Below, piece by piece: positions 45,260 to 54,369 of a stretch of DNA of 64,000 nt. The position numbers were made by a program, and so were the translations under genes. The stretch spans positions 169,461 through 233,460 of the forward strand of contig JBJOHO010000006.1 of the NCBI GenBank assembly GCA_046047615.1, written 5' to 3'. Every line of letters starts with the position of its first letter. Position 1 is the first letter of the stretch. This stretch comes from ZC4RG30 sp046047615. GTDB taxonomy: Bacteria > Pseudomonadota > Gammaproteobacteria > Steroidobacterales > Steroidobacteraceae. Under the pieces are notes generated by a model, which worked only from the letters and a program-made list of their open reading frames with translations, was not told the DNA's origin and ran no database searches.

Positions 45260-45377
45260 TGCAAAAGATCCTCTCGGTGGGGTGGGTCTACGGAACAAAG
45301 CTTACGGATGGTTCCCGGCATAGGGCCAATGGATTGATCCGATCACGGCAATAGACGGTTTCAATGTGCTTGCCGGC

Positions 45378-46262
45378 TCATAGGGTAACCAACTCGTGTG
45401 TCCCGGAGAGCAGGGGGCGGCACAGGATTTTGTAACTGTCTGCATCAAAGCTGGCGGCCACCCGGTCCAGCCGGCGGGCCTCTTCGACGCTGTCCGCAGA
45501 GCCGAGGTAGCACCAGTTGCGCACCGCATGGACCTGCACGCGCCCGCCATCCCGCTCGACCAGGCCCACGGCCCCCGCGTGCGGCCAGCAGGCCAGCGCC
45601 AGGTGCTGCAGCGCGTCGCGCAGCCGCTGGTCGTGGGTGTCGGCCGTCTCGCGGCCGCAGCAGGCCCCCGCACACCGGTCCAGCATCGAGCGGAAGCAGG
45701 GCCGGCCTGCCGCGAGCCGCTCCAGCCCCAGCAGGCCGAGGCACAGCCGTTGTTCATCGGCCAGCGCTTCCAGCGCCCCCAGCGCGGCGGCACGCGAGGT
45801 GAACAAGCCGTGCAGGGCCGGGGTGCGTGCGAAGTCCACGTCCTGGGCGAACACCACCTCCGGGCGTCCGCCGGGTGGCAGCAGCAGCGAGCACAGCCGG
45901 CCCTTGCGCCGCAGCCGCTTGTTCAGCAGCGGGTAGCGCTCCTTGATGAGCTGGGCCTCGAGCAGCAGCGCGCCGACCTCGCCCGTGGTCACGACATGGC
46001 TGATGCGGCGTGTCTGCGCCAGCATCCGCCGCTCACGGCGGTTGCGCAGGTGGGAGAGCACGCGGGCACGCAGGTTCACACTCTTGCCGATGTACAGCGG
46101 CAACTGGTCGTTGTCGCCGTGGAAGATGTAGATGCCTGGCGCTGCCGGGATGTCGGCGGCCAGGGCGCGCAGCGCTTCGGGATCGGGTGCGGGAAGTGGG
46201 CGGCGGCGGGGCGGCACGGGCCGGGACTCTAGCAGAGCGCCCAGGCCACCGGCGGCGTTCAT
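45378..46262 (-). CDS. cho: Excinuclease Cho (UvrC-like endonuclease)
   Basis: 294 residues. It matches Cho over its whole length: GIY-YIG nuclease in PGIYIFHGDNDQLPLYIGKS, then RARVLSHLRN, GALLLEAQLIKERYPLLNKRLRR, and the four-Cys-type CFRSMLDRCAGACCG. Cho makes the 3' incision during nucleotide excision repair of bulky lesions. In E. coli it is LexA-controlled, but no CTGT-N8-ACAG box is visible in the 67 bases before this start. It is divergent from the ABC-F gene and upstream of ahpC. Confidence 0.92.
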   Translation of the reverse strand: MNAAGGLGALLESRPVPPRRRPLPAPDPEALRALAADIPAAPGIYIFHGDNDQLPLYIGKSVNLRARVLSHLRNRRERRMLAQTRRISHVVTTGEVGALLLEAQLIKERYPLLNKRLRRKGRLCSLLLPPGGRPEVVFAQDVDFARTPALHGLFTSRAAALGALEALADEQRLCLGLLGLERLAAGRPCFRSMLDRCAGACCGRETADTHDQRLRDALQHLALACWPHAGAVGLVERDGGRVQVHAVRNWCYLGSADSVEEARRLDRVAASFDADSYKILCRPLLSGTHELVTL

Positions 46263-46329
46263 GTCGCGGCCAGCCCGGGTCGGCTACACTCGCGCGCCTT
46301 TCCTGCCACCGTCCCGCGAGCCGCCGCCC

Positions 46330-47934
46330 ATGTTGTCCACCCAGAACATCGCCATCCAGTTCGGCGCCAAGCCGCTGTTCGAGGGCGTGACCGTCAAGTT
46401 CGTCGACGGCAACCGCTATGGCCTGATCGGCGCCAATGGCTGCGGCAAGTCGACCTTCATGAAGATTCTGGGTGGCGACCTCGAGCCCAGCGCCGGCGAG
46501 GTGGTGCTGCAGCCCGGGCTGCGCATGGGCAAGCTGCGCCAGGACCAGTTCGCCTACGAGGACCAGCGGGTCATCGACGTGGTGATGCAGGGGCACCTGG
46601 AGATGTGGGCGGCGATGACGCAGCGCGATGCGATCTACGCCAACCCCGAGGCTTCGGACGATGACTACATGCGGGCCGCCGAGCTGGAGGCGCAGTTCGC
46701 CGAATATGGCGGCTACGATGCGGAGCCGCGCGCGGCCGCCATCCTCAGCGATGCCGGCATCGGGCCCGAGTTCCACTTCGGGCCGATGCGCGAGGTGCCG
46801 CCGGGCCTGAAGCTGCGCGTGCTGCTCGCGCAGGCGCTGTTCTCCAACCCCGACGTGCTGCTGCTGGACGAGCCGACCAACAATCTCGACATCCACTCCA
46901 TCGGCTGGCTCGAGCGCGTGCTCAACGAGTCGCAGGCGACGATGATCATCATCAGCCACGACCGCCACTTCCTGAACCAGGTGTGCACGCACATGGCGGA
47001 CCTGGACTACCAGCAGCTGAAGATCTACCCCGGCAACTACGACGACTTCATGCTCGCGTCGGTGCAGGCCCGCGAGCGCGTCGAGGCCTCCAACGCCAAG
47101 GCGCGGGAGCGCATCCTGGAGCTGCAAGAGTTCGTGCGGCGTTTCTCCGCCAACGCCTCCAAGTCGCGCCAGGCCACGTCGCGCAAACGCCAGCTCGACA
47201 AGATCAAGCTGGAGGAAGTGCGCCCGAGCTCGCGGCAGAACCCCTACATCGTGTTCGAGCAGGTGAAGAAGCTCTACCGCGGAGCCGTCACCGTCGACGA
47301 GCTCTCCTTCACCTACCCGGGCAGCGACGTCAAGGTGCTCGACAAGATCAGCTTCCAGGTCGAGGCCGGCGAGCGCATTGCCATCATCGGGCCCAACGGC
47401 GTCGGCAAGACCACGCTCATGCAGTGTCTGGCGGGGGCTTTCGCGCCCACCAAGGGGACGGTCACGTGGGTGGAGAACGCCGTGGTCGGCTACATGGCGC
47501 AGGACCCCTCGGCCGAATTCGAGGAGAAGACCGACCTGTTCAGCTGGATGCAGCAATGGTCGGGCAAGGCCGACGACGAGCAGATCGTGCGCGCCACGCT
47601 GGGTCGCCTGCTGTTCAGCGGCGACGAGACCAAGAAGTCCGTGAAGGTGCTCTCCGGCGGCGAGAAGGGCCGCATGATCTACGGCAAGCTGCTGCTGCAG
47701 CGGCCCAATGTCATGCTGATGGACGAGCCGACCAACCACATGGACATGGAAACGATCGAGTCGCTGCAGATCGCGCTCGAGAAATACCCGGGCACGCTCA
47801 TGTTCGTGTCGCACGACCGGCAATTCGTCACCGGTGTCGCCACCCGCATCCTCGAGATGAAGCCCGGCGGCACGGTGGTCGATTACCGCGGCAGCTATGA
47901 CGAGTACCTGGCCTCGCAGGGCCTGGAATCCTGA
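46330..47934 (+). CDS. ybiT: ABC-F ribosome-associated ATPase, YbiT type
   Basis: 534 residues from the ATG at 46330. Two ABC ATPase domains joined by a charged linker: Walker A GANGCGKST and GPNGVGKTT, the second signature LSGGEKGRM, and Walker B LLLDEPTNNLD and LMDEPTNHMD. In the first domain the signature is the YbiT-type SEVAPG-like segment (MREVPPG), which separates it from EttA. The family binds translating ribosomes and relieves or modulates stalls. A TACACT box about 40 bases upstream is a plausible -10. Confidence 0.9.
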   Translation: MLSTQNIAIQFGAKPLFEGVTVKFVDGNRYGLIGANGCGKSTFMKILGGDLEPSAGEVVLQPGLRMGKLRQDQFAYEDQRVIDVVMQGHLEMWAAMTQRDAIYANPEASDDDYMRAAELEAQFAEYGGYDAEPRAAAILSDAGIGPEFHFGPMREVPPGLKLRVLLAQALFSNPDVLLLDEPTNNLDIHSIGWLERVLNESQATMIIISHDRHFLNQVCTHMADLDYQQLKIYPGNYDDFMLASVQARERVEASNAKARERILELQEFVRRFSANASKSRQATSRKRQLDKIKLEEVRPSSRQNPYIVFEQVKKLYRGAVTVDELSFTYPGSDVKVLDKISFQVEAGERIAIIGPNGVGKTTLMQCLAGAFAPTKGTVTWVENAVVGYMAQDPSAEFEEKTDLFSWMQQWSGKADDEQIVRATLGRLLFSGDETKKSVKVLSGGEKGRMIYGKLLLQRPNVMLMDEPTNHMDMETIESLQIALEKYPGTLMFVSHDRQFVTGVATRILEMKPGGTVVDYRGSYDEYLASQGLES

Positions 47935-47939
47935 CGGGA

Positions 47940-47960
47940 CGCAGGCCCTGCTGGCCTGCG
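47940..47960 (+). terminator. Hairpin after ybiT
   Basis: Perfect 8-base inverted repeat CGCAGGCC / GGCCTGCG with loop CTGCT, six bases after the ybiT stop. No T-run follows. Confidence 0.45.
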
Positions 47961-48038
47961 GCGCTTGCCGTCTGTTGCCTGCCGCCCGACCATAGGGGCG
48001 CGCCGGGCTTCCACAACAACAGGCGTCGGGGGAGACAG

Positions 48039-49280
48039 ATGACAGATGCGACCCGCACGGCCTGGCTGGCCGTCGCCTTGCTGCTGGCCGTGCTCATCGT
48101 CGACGGCCTGGATCTGCAGCTGCTGTCGCTGCTGGCGCCCGTCATCCTGCAGGAATGGGGCATCGACCGCGCCGACTTCGGGCCGGCGATGTCTGCCGCC
48201 ATGATCGGCATGTCGGCGGGCGCGGCCCTCGGCGGCTGGCTGGGCGACCGCATGTCGCCGCGGCGGGTGTTGCTGGCCTCCACGGTGTTGTTCGGTGCCG
48301 CCACCGCGTCGGCGGCGCTGGTCGATGGGCTGTGGAGTCTGGCAGCGCTGCGGGTCGTGGCGGGCTTCGGCTTCGGTGCCGCGGCCCCCAACGCCATCGC
48401 GCTGGCCACGGCCTGGACGCCGGCGCGGCATCGTCATCGCGTTGTCAGCCTGCTGTCGGTCGGCACACCACTGGGCGGCCTGCTCGGGGCACTGCTGCTC
48501 ATCGGCTACCTTTCGGCGCTGGGTTGGCGCGGCAGCTTTGTACTCTGTGGCACGCTGGCACTGGTGCTGGCAGTGGCGATGGCCTGGGCAACACGCCGTC
48601 CCGCTGTGGGCGACGGAGCCCCCGCCGCACCCGCAGCGACTGCCGCAAAGGCAGACCGTGCGGGCGTGTTTGCCGCGTCGTTCCGTCGCCTCAATCTGGG
48701 CGCCTGGCTGTCTTTCCTCGCCATCTCCTACGTGGCCTATGCCTTCGCCGCCTGGGGCACGGTGTTCCTGACGCAGGCGGGCCTTGCGTTGCCGGCCGCC
48801 CTGCAGGCACTGCTGGGCTTCAACCTCGCGGCCGTGATCATGGCCATCACCACGGGTTTCATCGTCACCGCGCGCGGTTCCGCCGTGGTGATGCGCCATG
48901 GCTCGCTGGCGACATGGGTGGCCTGCGGCCTGATGTGGCTGGCACTGCAGCCGGAAACGCAGGCGGCGGGCTGGCAGACCCTGGGCGTGCGTGTCGCTGC
49001 CGTATTGGCGGGCGCCGCGACAGGTGCCGTGCTGGCGTCGCTGTACACGGTACTGGCCAACGCCTATCCACCGTCATGCCGCGGTTTCGGCATCGGTCTG
49101 GGCATGTTGCTTGGCCGCGGCGGGGCCATTGCCAGCACCTATACGGGCGGTATGCTGCTGGCCAGTGCCGGCAGCAGCGTGACCCCGCTGTTCCTGGTGC
49201 TGGGGGGCTGCGCTGTGCTGTCCCTGCTCGGAACCGCGCTCATCGACCGGCATGTGCTGCCGGCGGCTTCAAGGGAGTGA
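48039..49280 (+). CDS. MFS transporter, aromatic-acid/H+ symporter-like
   Basis: 413 residues, twelve helices, preceded by GGGGGAG. Helix one reads LLLAVLIVDGLDLQLLSLLAP, whose DG-D pattern is typical of the AAHS carriers for aromatic acids, followed by motif A GGWLGDRMSPRRV. It is an inner-membrane importer, probably of an aromatic or carboxylic acid. It stands upstream of the M28 peptidase gene and a few kilobases from the phenol-oxidising gene group, which makes an aromatic substrate plausible but unproven. Confidence 0.8.
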   Translation: MTDATRTAWLAVALLLAVLIVDGLDLQLLSLLAPVILQEWGIDRADFGPAMSAAMIGMSAGAALGGWLGDRMSPRRVLLASTVLFGAATASAALVDGLWSLAALRVVAGFGFGAAAPNAIALATAWTPARHRHRVVSLLSVGTPLGGLLGALLLIGYLSALGWRGSFVLCGTLALVLAVAMAWATRRPAVGDGAPAAPAATAAKADRAGVFAASFRRLNLGAWLSFLAISYVAYAFAAWGTVFLTQAGLALPAALQALLGFNLAAVIMAITTGFIVTARGSAVVMRHGSLATWVACGLMWLALQPETQAAGWQTLGVRVAAVLAGAATGAVLASLYTVLANAYPPSCRGFGIGLGMLLGRGGAIASTYTGGMLLASAGSSVTPLFLVLGGCAVLSLLGTALIDRHVLPAASRE

Positions 49281-49285
49281 AACGG

Positions 49286-50953
49286 ATGCGATCGACCCTC
49301 ACCACCATGTTGTGCCTGCCCCTGATGGCCCTGGGCCTCGGCGGCTGCGGCAGTCCCGCGCCCACCGTGGAGCAGGGCAGTGCCGCCATCACCGACGCCG
49401 GTTACCGGGCGGCGGTCCAGGCCTTGTCCGACGATGCCCTCGAGGGCCGCCGGCCTGGCACCGCCGGCGGTGACAAGACCGTGGAATGGCTGGAGGGCCA
49501 GTTCCGCGAGCTCGGCCTGCAGCCGGGCAATGGCGACAGTTACCGGCAGCGTGTGCCACTGGTGGAGATCACTGCCGCGCCCGACGCGGTGCTGCAGGTG
49601 AAGGGCACAGGCAAGGCCGCGAGCTTCAAGTACGGCGATGAAATGGTGGCCTGGACGCGCCGCGTGGTGGAGACCTCCGCCATCACCGACAGTCCGCTCG
49701 TGTTTGTCGGCTACGGCATCGTGGCGCCGGAAGTGGGCTGGAACGACTATGCCGGCCTCGACATGCGCGGCAAGACCGCGGTCATCCTCATCAACGACCC
49801 GGACTTCGACGGCAGCGAGCCGGCGCCGTTCCGCGGCAAGGCCATGACCTACTATGGCCGCTGGACCTACAAGTTCGAGGAGGCGGCCCGGCAGGGCGCC
49901 GCGGGCGCGCTGATCATCCATGACACCGCGCCGGCGGCCTATGGCTGGGATGTGGTGCGCAACTCCAACAGCGGCCCGCAGCTGGATGCCGAAACCGCCG
50001 ATGGCAATGCCGGTCGGGCAGCGGTCGAGGGCTGGGTGCAGCTGGAGGTGGCGCGCCAGATCGCCTCACTGGGCGGACAGGATCTGGACGCCCTGCGCGC
50101 TGCAGCCCGGCAGCCGGGCTTCAAGCCCGTGCCGCTGCAGGCGACCGCCAGCCTGTCGTTGACGAACCAGATCCGCAAGACCGAGTCGTCCAACCTTGTG
50201 GCCGTGTTGCCGGGTACCACACACAAGGACGAGTACGTGCTCTACATGGCCCACTGGGACCACTTGGGCAAGGACGAGACGGCAGCCCCCGGCGTCGACG
50301 CGATCTACAACGGCGCGGTGGACAACGCCACGGGCGTGGCGGGCATCCTCGAGATCATGAAGGCCTTCAAGGCCGGCCCGCCGCCGGCGCGGTCCGTGGT
50401 GTTGCTGGCGGTGACGGTGGAGGAGAGCGGCCTGCTCGGGTCCCTGCACTACGCCAAGAACCCGGTGTTCCCGCTCGCCAGGACCGTGGCTGCGCTCAAT
50501 CTCGATGCGCTGCACCCCAACGGCCGCACCCGCGATGTCGAGGTGATCGGCTTTGGCGCCTCGCAGCTGGAGGAGCACCTGAAGGACGTGATCACCGCGC
50601 AGGGGCGGGTGATCAAGCCGGATTCGCAGCCCGAGAAAGGCTACTTCTTCCGCTCCGACCACTTCATGCTGGCGAAGGAAGGCGTGCCGGCCCTGTACAT
50701 CAAGACCGGCGAGGACGGGATCACCCACGATGCCGCGTGGATCGCCGCCGAGCGCGACGATTACCTGGCCCGCCGCTACCACAAGCCGGCAGACGAATAC
50801 TCGCCGGACTGGGACGTCGAAGGCTCCCTCGAGGACCTGCGCGCCTACTACCAGGTGGGCCTGCGGGTGGCCGCGCCGGACCAGTGGCCCACGTGGTACG
50901 AGGGCAGCGAATTCCGGGCCGCGCGCGAGCGCAGCCGGGCGGCAGCGCCCTGA
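49286..50953 (+). CDS. Lipoprotein M28 family metallopeptidase
   Basis: 555 residues from the ATG at 49286 after AGGGAG; a GTG at 49277 that overlaps the MFS stop is an alternative. It starts with a lipoprotein signal ending LGGC (Cys21), so it is membrane-anchored. The zinc ligands of M28 are visible in order: His in MAHWDHLG, Asp in GAVDNATG, Glu-Glu in VTVEESGLL, Asp in LNLDALHP and His in FRSDHFM. An inserted PA domain lies near residues 130-240. It cleaves peptides or amino-acid amides outside the inner membrane. Confidence 0.9.
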   Translation: MRSTLTTMLCLPLMALGLGGCGSPAPTVEQGSAAITDAGYRAAVQALSDDALEGRRPGTAGGDKTVEWLEGQFRELGLQPGNGDSYRQRVPLVEITAAPDAVLQVKGTGKAASFKYGDEMVAWTRRVVETSAITDSPLVFVGYGIVAPEVGWNDYAGLDMRGKTAVILINDPDFDGSEPAPFRGKAMTYYGRWTYKFEEAARQGAAGALIIHDTAPAAYGWDVVRNSNSGPQLDAETADGNAGRAAVEGWVQLEVARQIASLGGQDLDALRAAARQPGFKPVPLQATASLSLTNQIRKTESSNLVAVLPGTTHKDEYVLYMAHWDHLGKDETAAPGVDAIYNGAVDNATGVAGILEIMKAFKAGPPPARSVVLLAVTVEESGLLGSLHYAKNPVFPLARTVAALNLDALHPNGRTRDVEVIGFGASQLEEHLKDVITAQGRVIKPDSQPEKGYFFRSDHFMLAKEGVPALYIKTGEDGITHDAAWIAAERDDYLARRYHKPADEYSPDWDVEGSLEDLRAYYQVGLRVAAPDQWPTWYEGSEFRAARERSRAAAP

Positions 50954-50966
50954 CAGCGTCCCGGCG

Positions 50967-51914
50967 TCAGCCGTCCTGACGCCAGCGGCGCGGCGACACG
51001 CCGTGCCGCCGCCTGAAGGCCTGGCCAAAGTGGGTGGCATCGCTGAAGCCGCAGGCGAGCGCCACCGCCAGGATGCTGCGTCCCGCCCATTGCGGATCAC
51101 GCAGGCGGGTCGCCGCCAAAGCGAGGCGGCGTTCCAGCACGTGGGTCGTGAAGCGGCGGCCGGTGTCCTCCAGCAGGCTCCGCAGATGGCGCTCGGAGAT
51201 GCCGAAGGCCGTGGCGGCCTGTGCGGGCGACAGGGCAGGATCGGTCAGGTGCCGGTCAAGCCACTGCAACAGGGCGGCGCCCAGGGCAGCGCCACGCAGC
51301 CTCCCCCCGGATGTGGGGCACAGTGGTCCCAGCAGCGAGAGCAGGCTGTCGCCGACAGCCTCGGGAAGCACCACGGATTCCGCGCGCTGCACCTCCCGGC
51401 CCAGTTCGCGCAGCAGTGCTCCCAGCAGGCGTGTGGCGGGGCTTTCCGGCGCACGGATCAGGCGTCCGACCAAGGATCCGTAACCCGGCACCACCCGCTG
51501 CAGGTCCCCATGCGGCAGGTCGATGCACAAGGTGAGGGTATCGTCGCCGTGGCGGATCTCGTAGGGTTCCGTATGGTCGATCAGGCACAGATCACCGGCC
51601 GCCACGCACAGCGACGCGTTCCCGCGTTCCTGTACCGTCAGTGCGCCACGCAGCGGTGTCATCAGCAGGCATGAAGCGCGCTGCGCGGACTGGATGTGTC
51701 GTCGGGTGTGGACGATATGGGCGGCCGCCGAGTGGACCGTCAAGGCGGTGAGCCTGCCCAGCGACCGGCGGCGCAGGCTGCCCTCGAAACGCAGCACATC
51801 GCGTGCACGCACCTCCATGGCGGTGAATACCTCGCTGCTCAAGGCATTCCAGTACGCCAGTTTGTGGCCTGGCGGGATGTCGCGCGTCGAGAAACTGTCC
51901 AAGGGCTGCGCCAT
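50967..51914 (-). CDS. AraC family transcriptional regulator
   Basis: 315 residues. Residues about 1-200 are the AraC-binding-like sensor (MTPLRGALTVQERGNA, FDLPHGDL-type strand), and 220-310 the double helix-turn-helix with DPALSPAQAATAFGISERHLRSLL and AVALACGFSDATHFGQAFRRRHGVSPRRW. It is divergent from the Tat-signal/flavoprotein group (138 bases between starts) and is probably its regulator. A TAGAAT box nine bases before its ATG suggests an almost leaderless message. Confidence 0.88.
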   Translation of the reverse strand: MAQPLDSFSTRDIPPGHKLAYWNALSSEVFTAMEVRARDVLRFEGSLRRRSLGRLTALTVHSAAAHIVHTRRHIQSAQRASCLLMTPLRGALTVQERGNASLCVAAGDLCLIDHTEPYEIRHGDDTLTLCIDLPHGDLQRVVPGYGSLVGRLIRAPESPATRLLGALLRELGREVQRAESVVLPEAVGDSLLSLLGPLCPTSGGRLRGAALGAALLQWLDRHLTDPALSPAQAATAFGISERHLRSLLEDTGRRFTTHVLERRLALAATRLRDPQWAGRSILAVALACGFSDATHFGQAFRRRHGVSPRRWRQDG

Positions 51915-52052
51915 GGCCCACCGATTCTAGGCTCGCGGCGCGAAAGGAGGTAGAGGAGTGCCGCGCCAGCAGACATTCCTGCCGCCACGGCAGAGTGCCG
52001 GCGGCAGGCAATCAGGTAAAGTCGGCCCAGAACTCGAACACAGGGGGCGCAC

Positions 52053-52412
52053 ATGCCACCACTGAACCGTCGTCATTTCATGGCCGCTGCGGGAGGCCTG
52101 GGCCTCGCTGCCGCGGTAGCCGTGCCCGCCAATGCAGACAATTCCCCGTCAGGTGTCGCCTTCTACGATGCCCGCCTGCCGGACGCGCGCGCTGCCCTGT
52201 TGCGGCACGCAGGTCACACCGGGCGTCCTTTGCCCGCAGACCTCACCGAGGCGCTGCTGCAGGTACAGGCCGTGCGCCACCAACACCCCGGCCAGACCGT
52301 GCATGGCGTCAGCGGCGAAGCGCTGCCGTTCTGTCTGCAGGGGCTTCTGCCCGGTGCCGCGCTGTCGCTGCAGCGCCTGGATCCGGACCACTTTGCCTGG
52401 ACACTCTCATGA
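52053..52412 (+). CDS. Small Tat-signal protein upstream of flavoprotein
   Basis: 119 residues. The N-terminus is a twin-arginine signal: NRRHFMAAAGG, a hydrophobic stretch, and cleavage after PANA (about residue 28). The mature part of about 90 residues, rich in Ala, Leu, His and Pro, matches nothing I can name. It overlaps the flavoprotein gene by four bases (ATGA). The flavoprotein has no signal of its own, so this peptide may carry it through the Tat pore. A similar small unknown gene (pchX) is remembered from the 4-cresol methylhydroxylase operon of Pseudomonas, but homology is untested. Confidence 0.7.
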   Translation: MPPLNRRHFMAAAGGLGLAAAVAVPANADNSPSGVAFYDARLPDARAALLRHAGHTGRPLPADLTEALLQVQAVRHQHPGQTVHGVSGEALPFCLQGLLPGAALSLQRLDPDHFAWTLS

Positions 52413-53974
52413 ACGCGCCAATCCTCCCCCCGGGCCTGACGGCCGCCGACTTCAACGATGCCCTCGAGGCCTTCCGGCGCATCGTCGGCACGGCGCACGT
52501 GCACACGGGTGCGCAGTTGTCGAGCTACGTCGATCCGTACTCGATCGCAGCTGATGACAACGCGCATGCAGCCTCTGCCGCCGTGGCGCCAGACACGGCC
52601 GAGCAGGTGCAGGCGATCATGAAGGTCGCCAACCAGTACAAGGTGCCGCTCTGGCCGATCTCCTGCGGCAAGAACCACGGCTATGGCGGCGCCTCGCCGC
52701 GCATGCCCGGCACCATCGTGCTCGACCTCAACCGCATGAACCGCATCCTCGAGGTGAATGAGGCCGACGGTTATGCGCTGGTCGAGCCGGGCGTCAGCTA
52801 CTTCGACCTGTACCGGCACCTGCAGGAGAAAGGCATCAAGCTGTGGCTGGACGTGCCGGATCCGGGTTGGGGCAGCGTCATGGGCAATGCCTTGGAACGT
52901 GGCATCGGCTACACGCCCTACGGCGACCACTTCATGATGCAGTGTGGCATGGAGGTGGTGCTGCCCAGCGGCGACATGATGCGCACCGGCATGGGTGCGC
53001 TGCCGGGCAACAACACCTGGCAGCTGTTCAAGTACGGCTACGGCCCCTACGTCGACGGCATGTTCACGCAGTCCAATTACGGCGTGGTCACCAAGATGGG
53101 GATCTGGCTGATGCCGGAGCCGCCGGGCTATCGCCCGTACATGGTGTCCTTCGAGCGCGAGGAAGACCTGGAGCAGGTGATCGACATCCTGCGCCCGCTG
53201 AAGGTCAACTCGATCATCCAGAACGCGGCGACCATCCGCAGCCTGCTGCTGGTGGCCGGCATCAACGCCACCAAGAGCCAGTACTTCGACGGCAAGGGCC
53301 CCATTCCGCCGAGCGCGGCGAAGAAGATCATGGCCGACCAGGACATCGGCATGTGGAACTTCTACGGCGCGCTGTACGGTCCGCCGCCGATCATGGACAC
53401 CCTGTGGGGCATCATCCATGACTCGTTCTCGAAGGTGCCCGGCGCGAAGTTCTACTTCCCCGAGGACCGCAAGCACGCCAACGACGTGCTCAAGCACCGC
53501 GCGCTCACCATGAAGGGCATCCCGCGGCTCACCGAATACAGCTTCGTGAACTGGGTGGGCGGCGGTGGCCACATCGGCTTCTCGCCGGTGTCGCCGATCA
53601 AGGGCAACGAGGCGATGAAGCAGTACACGATGGTGCGCGACCGCATGGCGCAGTACGGCTTCGACTACATGAGCGTGTTCGCCATCGGCTGGCGCGAACT
53701 GCACCATGTCATCGAACTGGTCTTCGACCGCCGCGACCCGGAGACCAAGCGCAGGGCCTACGAGTGCTTCGACGTGCTGGTGCGCGAGGCGGCCGAGGCC
53801 GGCTATGGCGAATACCGCACGCACATCTCGTTCATGGACCAGATCGCCAGGACCTACAACTGGAACGACGGCGCGCAGCTGAAGTTCCAGCAGCTGCTGA
53901 AGGATGCGATCGACCCCAACGGCATCCTTGCGCCGGGCAAGCAGGGCATCTGGCCGAAGCGTTTCCGGAGCTGA
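52409..53974 (+). CDS. VAO-family 4-alkylphenol dehydrogenase-type flavoprotein
   Basis: 521 residues, the same size as the 4-cresol methylhydroxylase flavoprotein PchF. N-terminal FAD-binding segment (PISCGKNHGYGG, residues 83-94), IGYTPYGDHF at 166-175, and the C-terminal active-site EYRTH with Tyr469 and Arg470, which align with Tyr503 and Arg504 of vanillyl-alcohol oxidase. It oxidises para-alkyl phenols by hydride transfer and hydration. His388 lies exactly where VAO has the covalent-FAD His422. It has no signal peptide. It overlaps the Tat-signal gene by four bases and is followed after five bases by its cytochrome c partner. The physiological phenol is unknown. Confidence 0.88.
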   Translation: MNAPILPPGLTAADFNDALEAFRRIVGTAHVHTGAQLSSYVDPYSIAADDNAHAASAAVAPDTAEQVQAIMKVANQYKVPLWPISCGKNHGYGGASPRMPGTIVLDLNRMNRILEVNEADGYALVEPGVSYFDLYRHLQEKGIKLWLDVPDPGWGSVMGNALERGIGYTPYGDHFMMQCGMEVVLPSGDMMRTGMGALPGNNTWQLFKYGYGPYVDGMFTQSNYGVVTKMGIWLMPEPPGYRPYMVSFEREEDLEQVIDILRPLKVNSIIQNAATIRSLLLVAGINATKSQYFDGKGPIPPSAAKKIMADQDIGMWNFYGALYGPPPIMDTLWGIIHDSFSKVPGAKFYFPEDRKHANDVLKHRALTMKGIPRLTEYSFVNWVGGGGHIGFSPVSPIKGNEAMKQYTMVRDRMAQYGFDYMSVFAIGWRELHHVIELVFDRRDPETKRRAYECFDVLVREAAEAGYGEYRTHISFMDQIARTYNWNDGAQLKFQQLLKDAIDPNGILAPGKQGIWPKRFRS

Positions 53975-53979
53975 CACCC

Positions 53980-54366
53980 ATGAAGCCGCAAAGCATTTCC
54001 TGCATCCTGGCGGCCGCTGCGGCGGCGCTGCTGCTGTCGACGCCGGCCAGTGCTGCCGGGCCGGCAGCGGCGTCACCGCCTGCCCCTCATCCCGGGCAGG
54101 CCGTGTTCAAGCGCCACTGTGCCGAGTGCCATGCCCCCGGCGTGGGCCATCCCGGTACGCAGCAGTTGGGCTGGCTCAAGGGCGAGGCCAGCGCCGTACT
54201 GGAGCAGCGCAAGGACCTGCTGCCCGAGTACGTCAAGCACGTCGTCCGCCACGGCCTGCTTGAGATGCCGCCGATCCGCCCGTCGGAGGTCAGCGACCAG
54301 CAGCTCGAGCAGCTGGCGGACTACCTGGCACCTGCGCGCCCGGCCAAGTCCGGCAGGCGGCGCTGA
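53980..54366 (+). CDS. Cytochrome c, partner of the flavoprotein
   Basis: 128 residues with a Sec signal peptide (hydrophobic residues 9-22, ending SAA near 26). Heme site CAECH near residue 45 and probable axial Met in LEMPPIRP near residue 95. It should take electrons from the flavoprotein in the periplasm and pass them to the respiratory chain, as PchC does. It lies five bases after the flavoprotein stop. Confidence 0.88.
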   Translation: MKPQSISCILAAAAAALLLSTPASAAGPAAASPPAPHPGQAVFKRHCAECHAPGVGHPGTQQLGWLKGEASAVLEQRKDLLPEYVKHVVRHGLLEMPPIRPSEVSDQQLEQLADYLAPARPAKSGRRR

Positions 54367-54369
54367 GCC

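Noticed and set aside
45260..45377. OxyR site upstream of ahpC
   Set aside because: Three ATAG motifs occur (45320, 45351, 45380) but their spacing, about 30 bases, and flanks do not fit the OxyR half-site pattern.
46263..46329. LexA box upstream of cho
   Set aside because: No CTGT-N8-ACAG or close variant was found in the short divergent gap.
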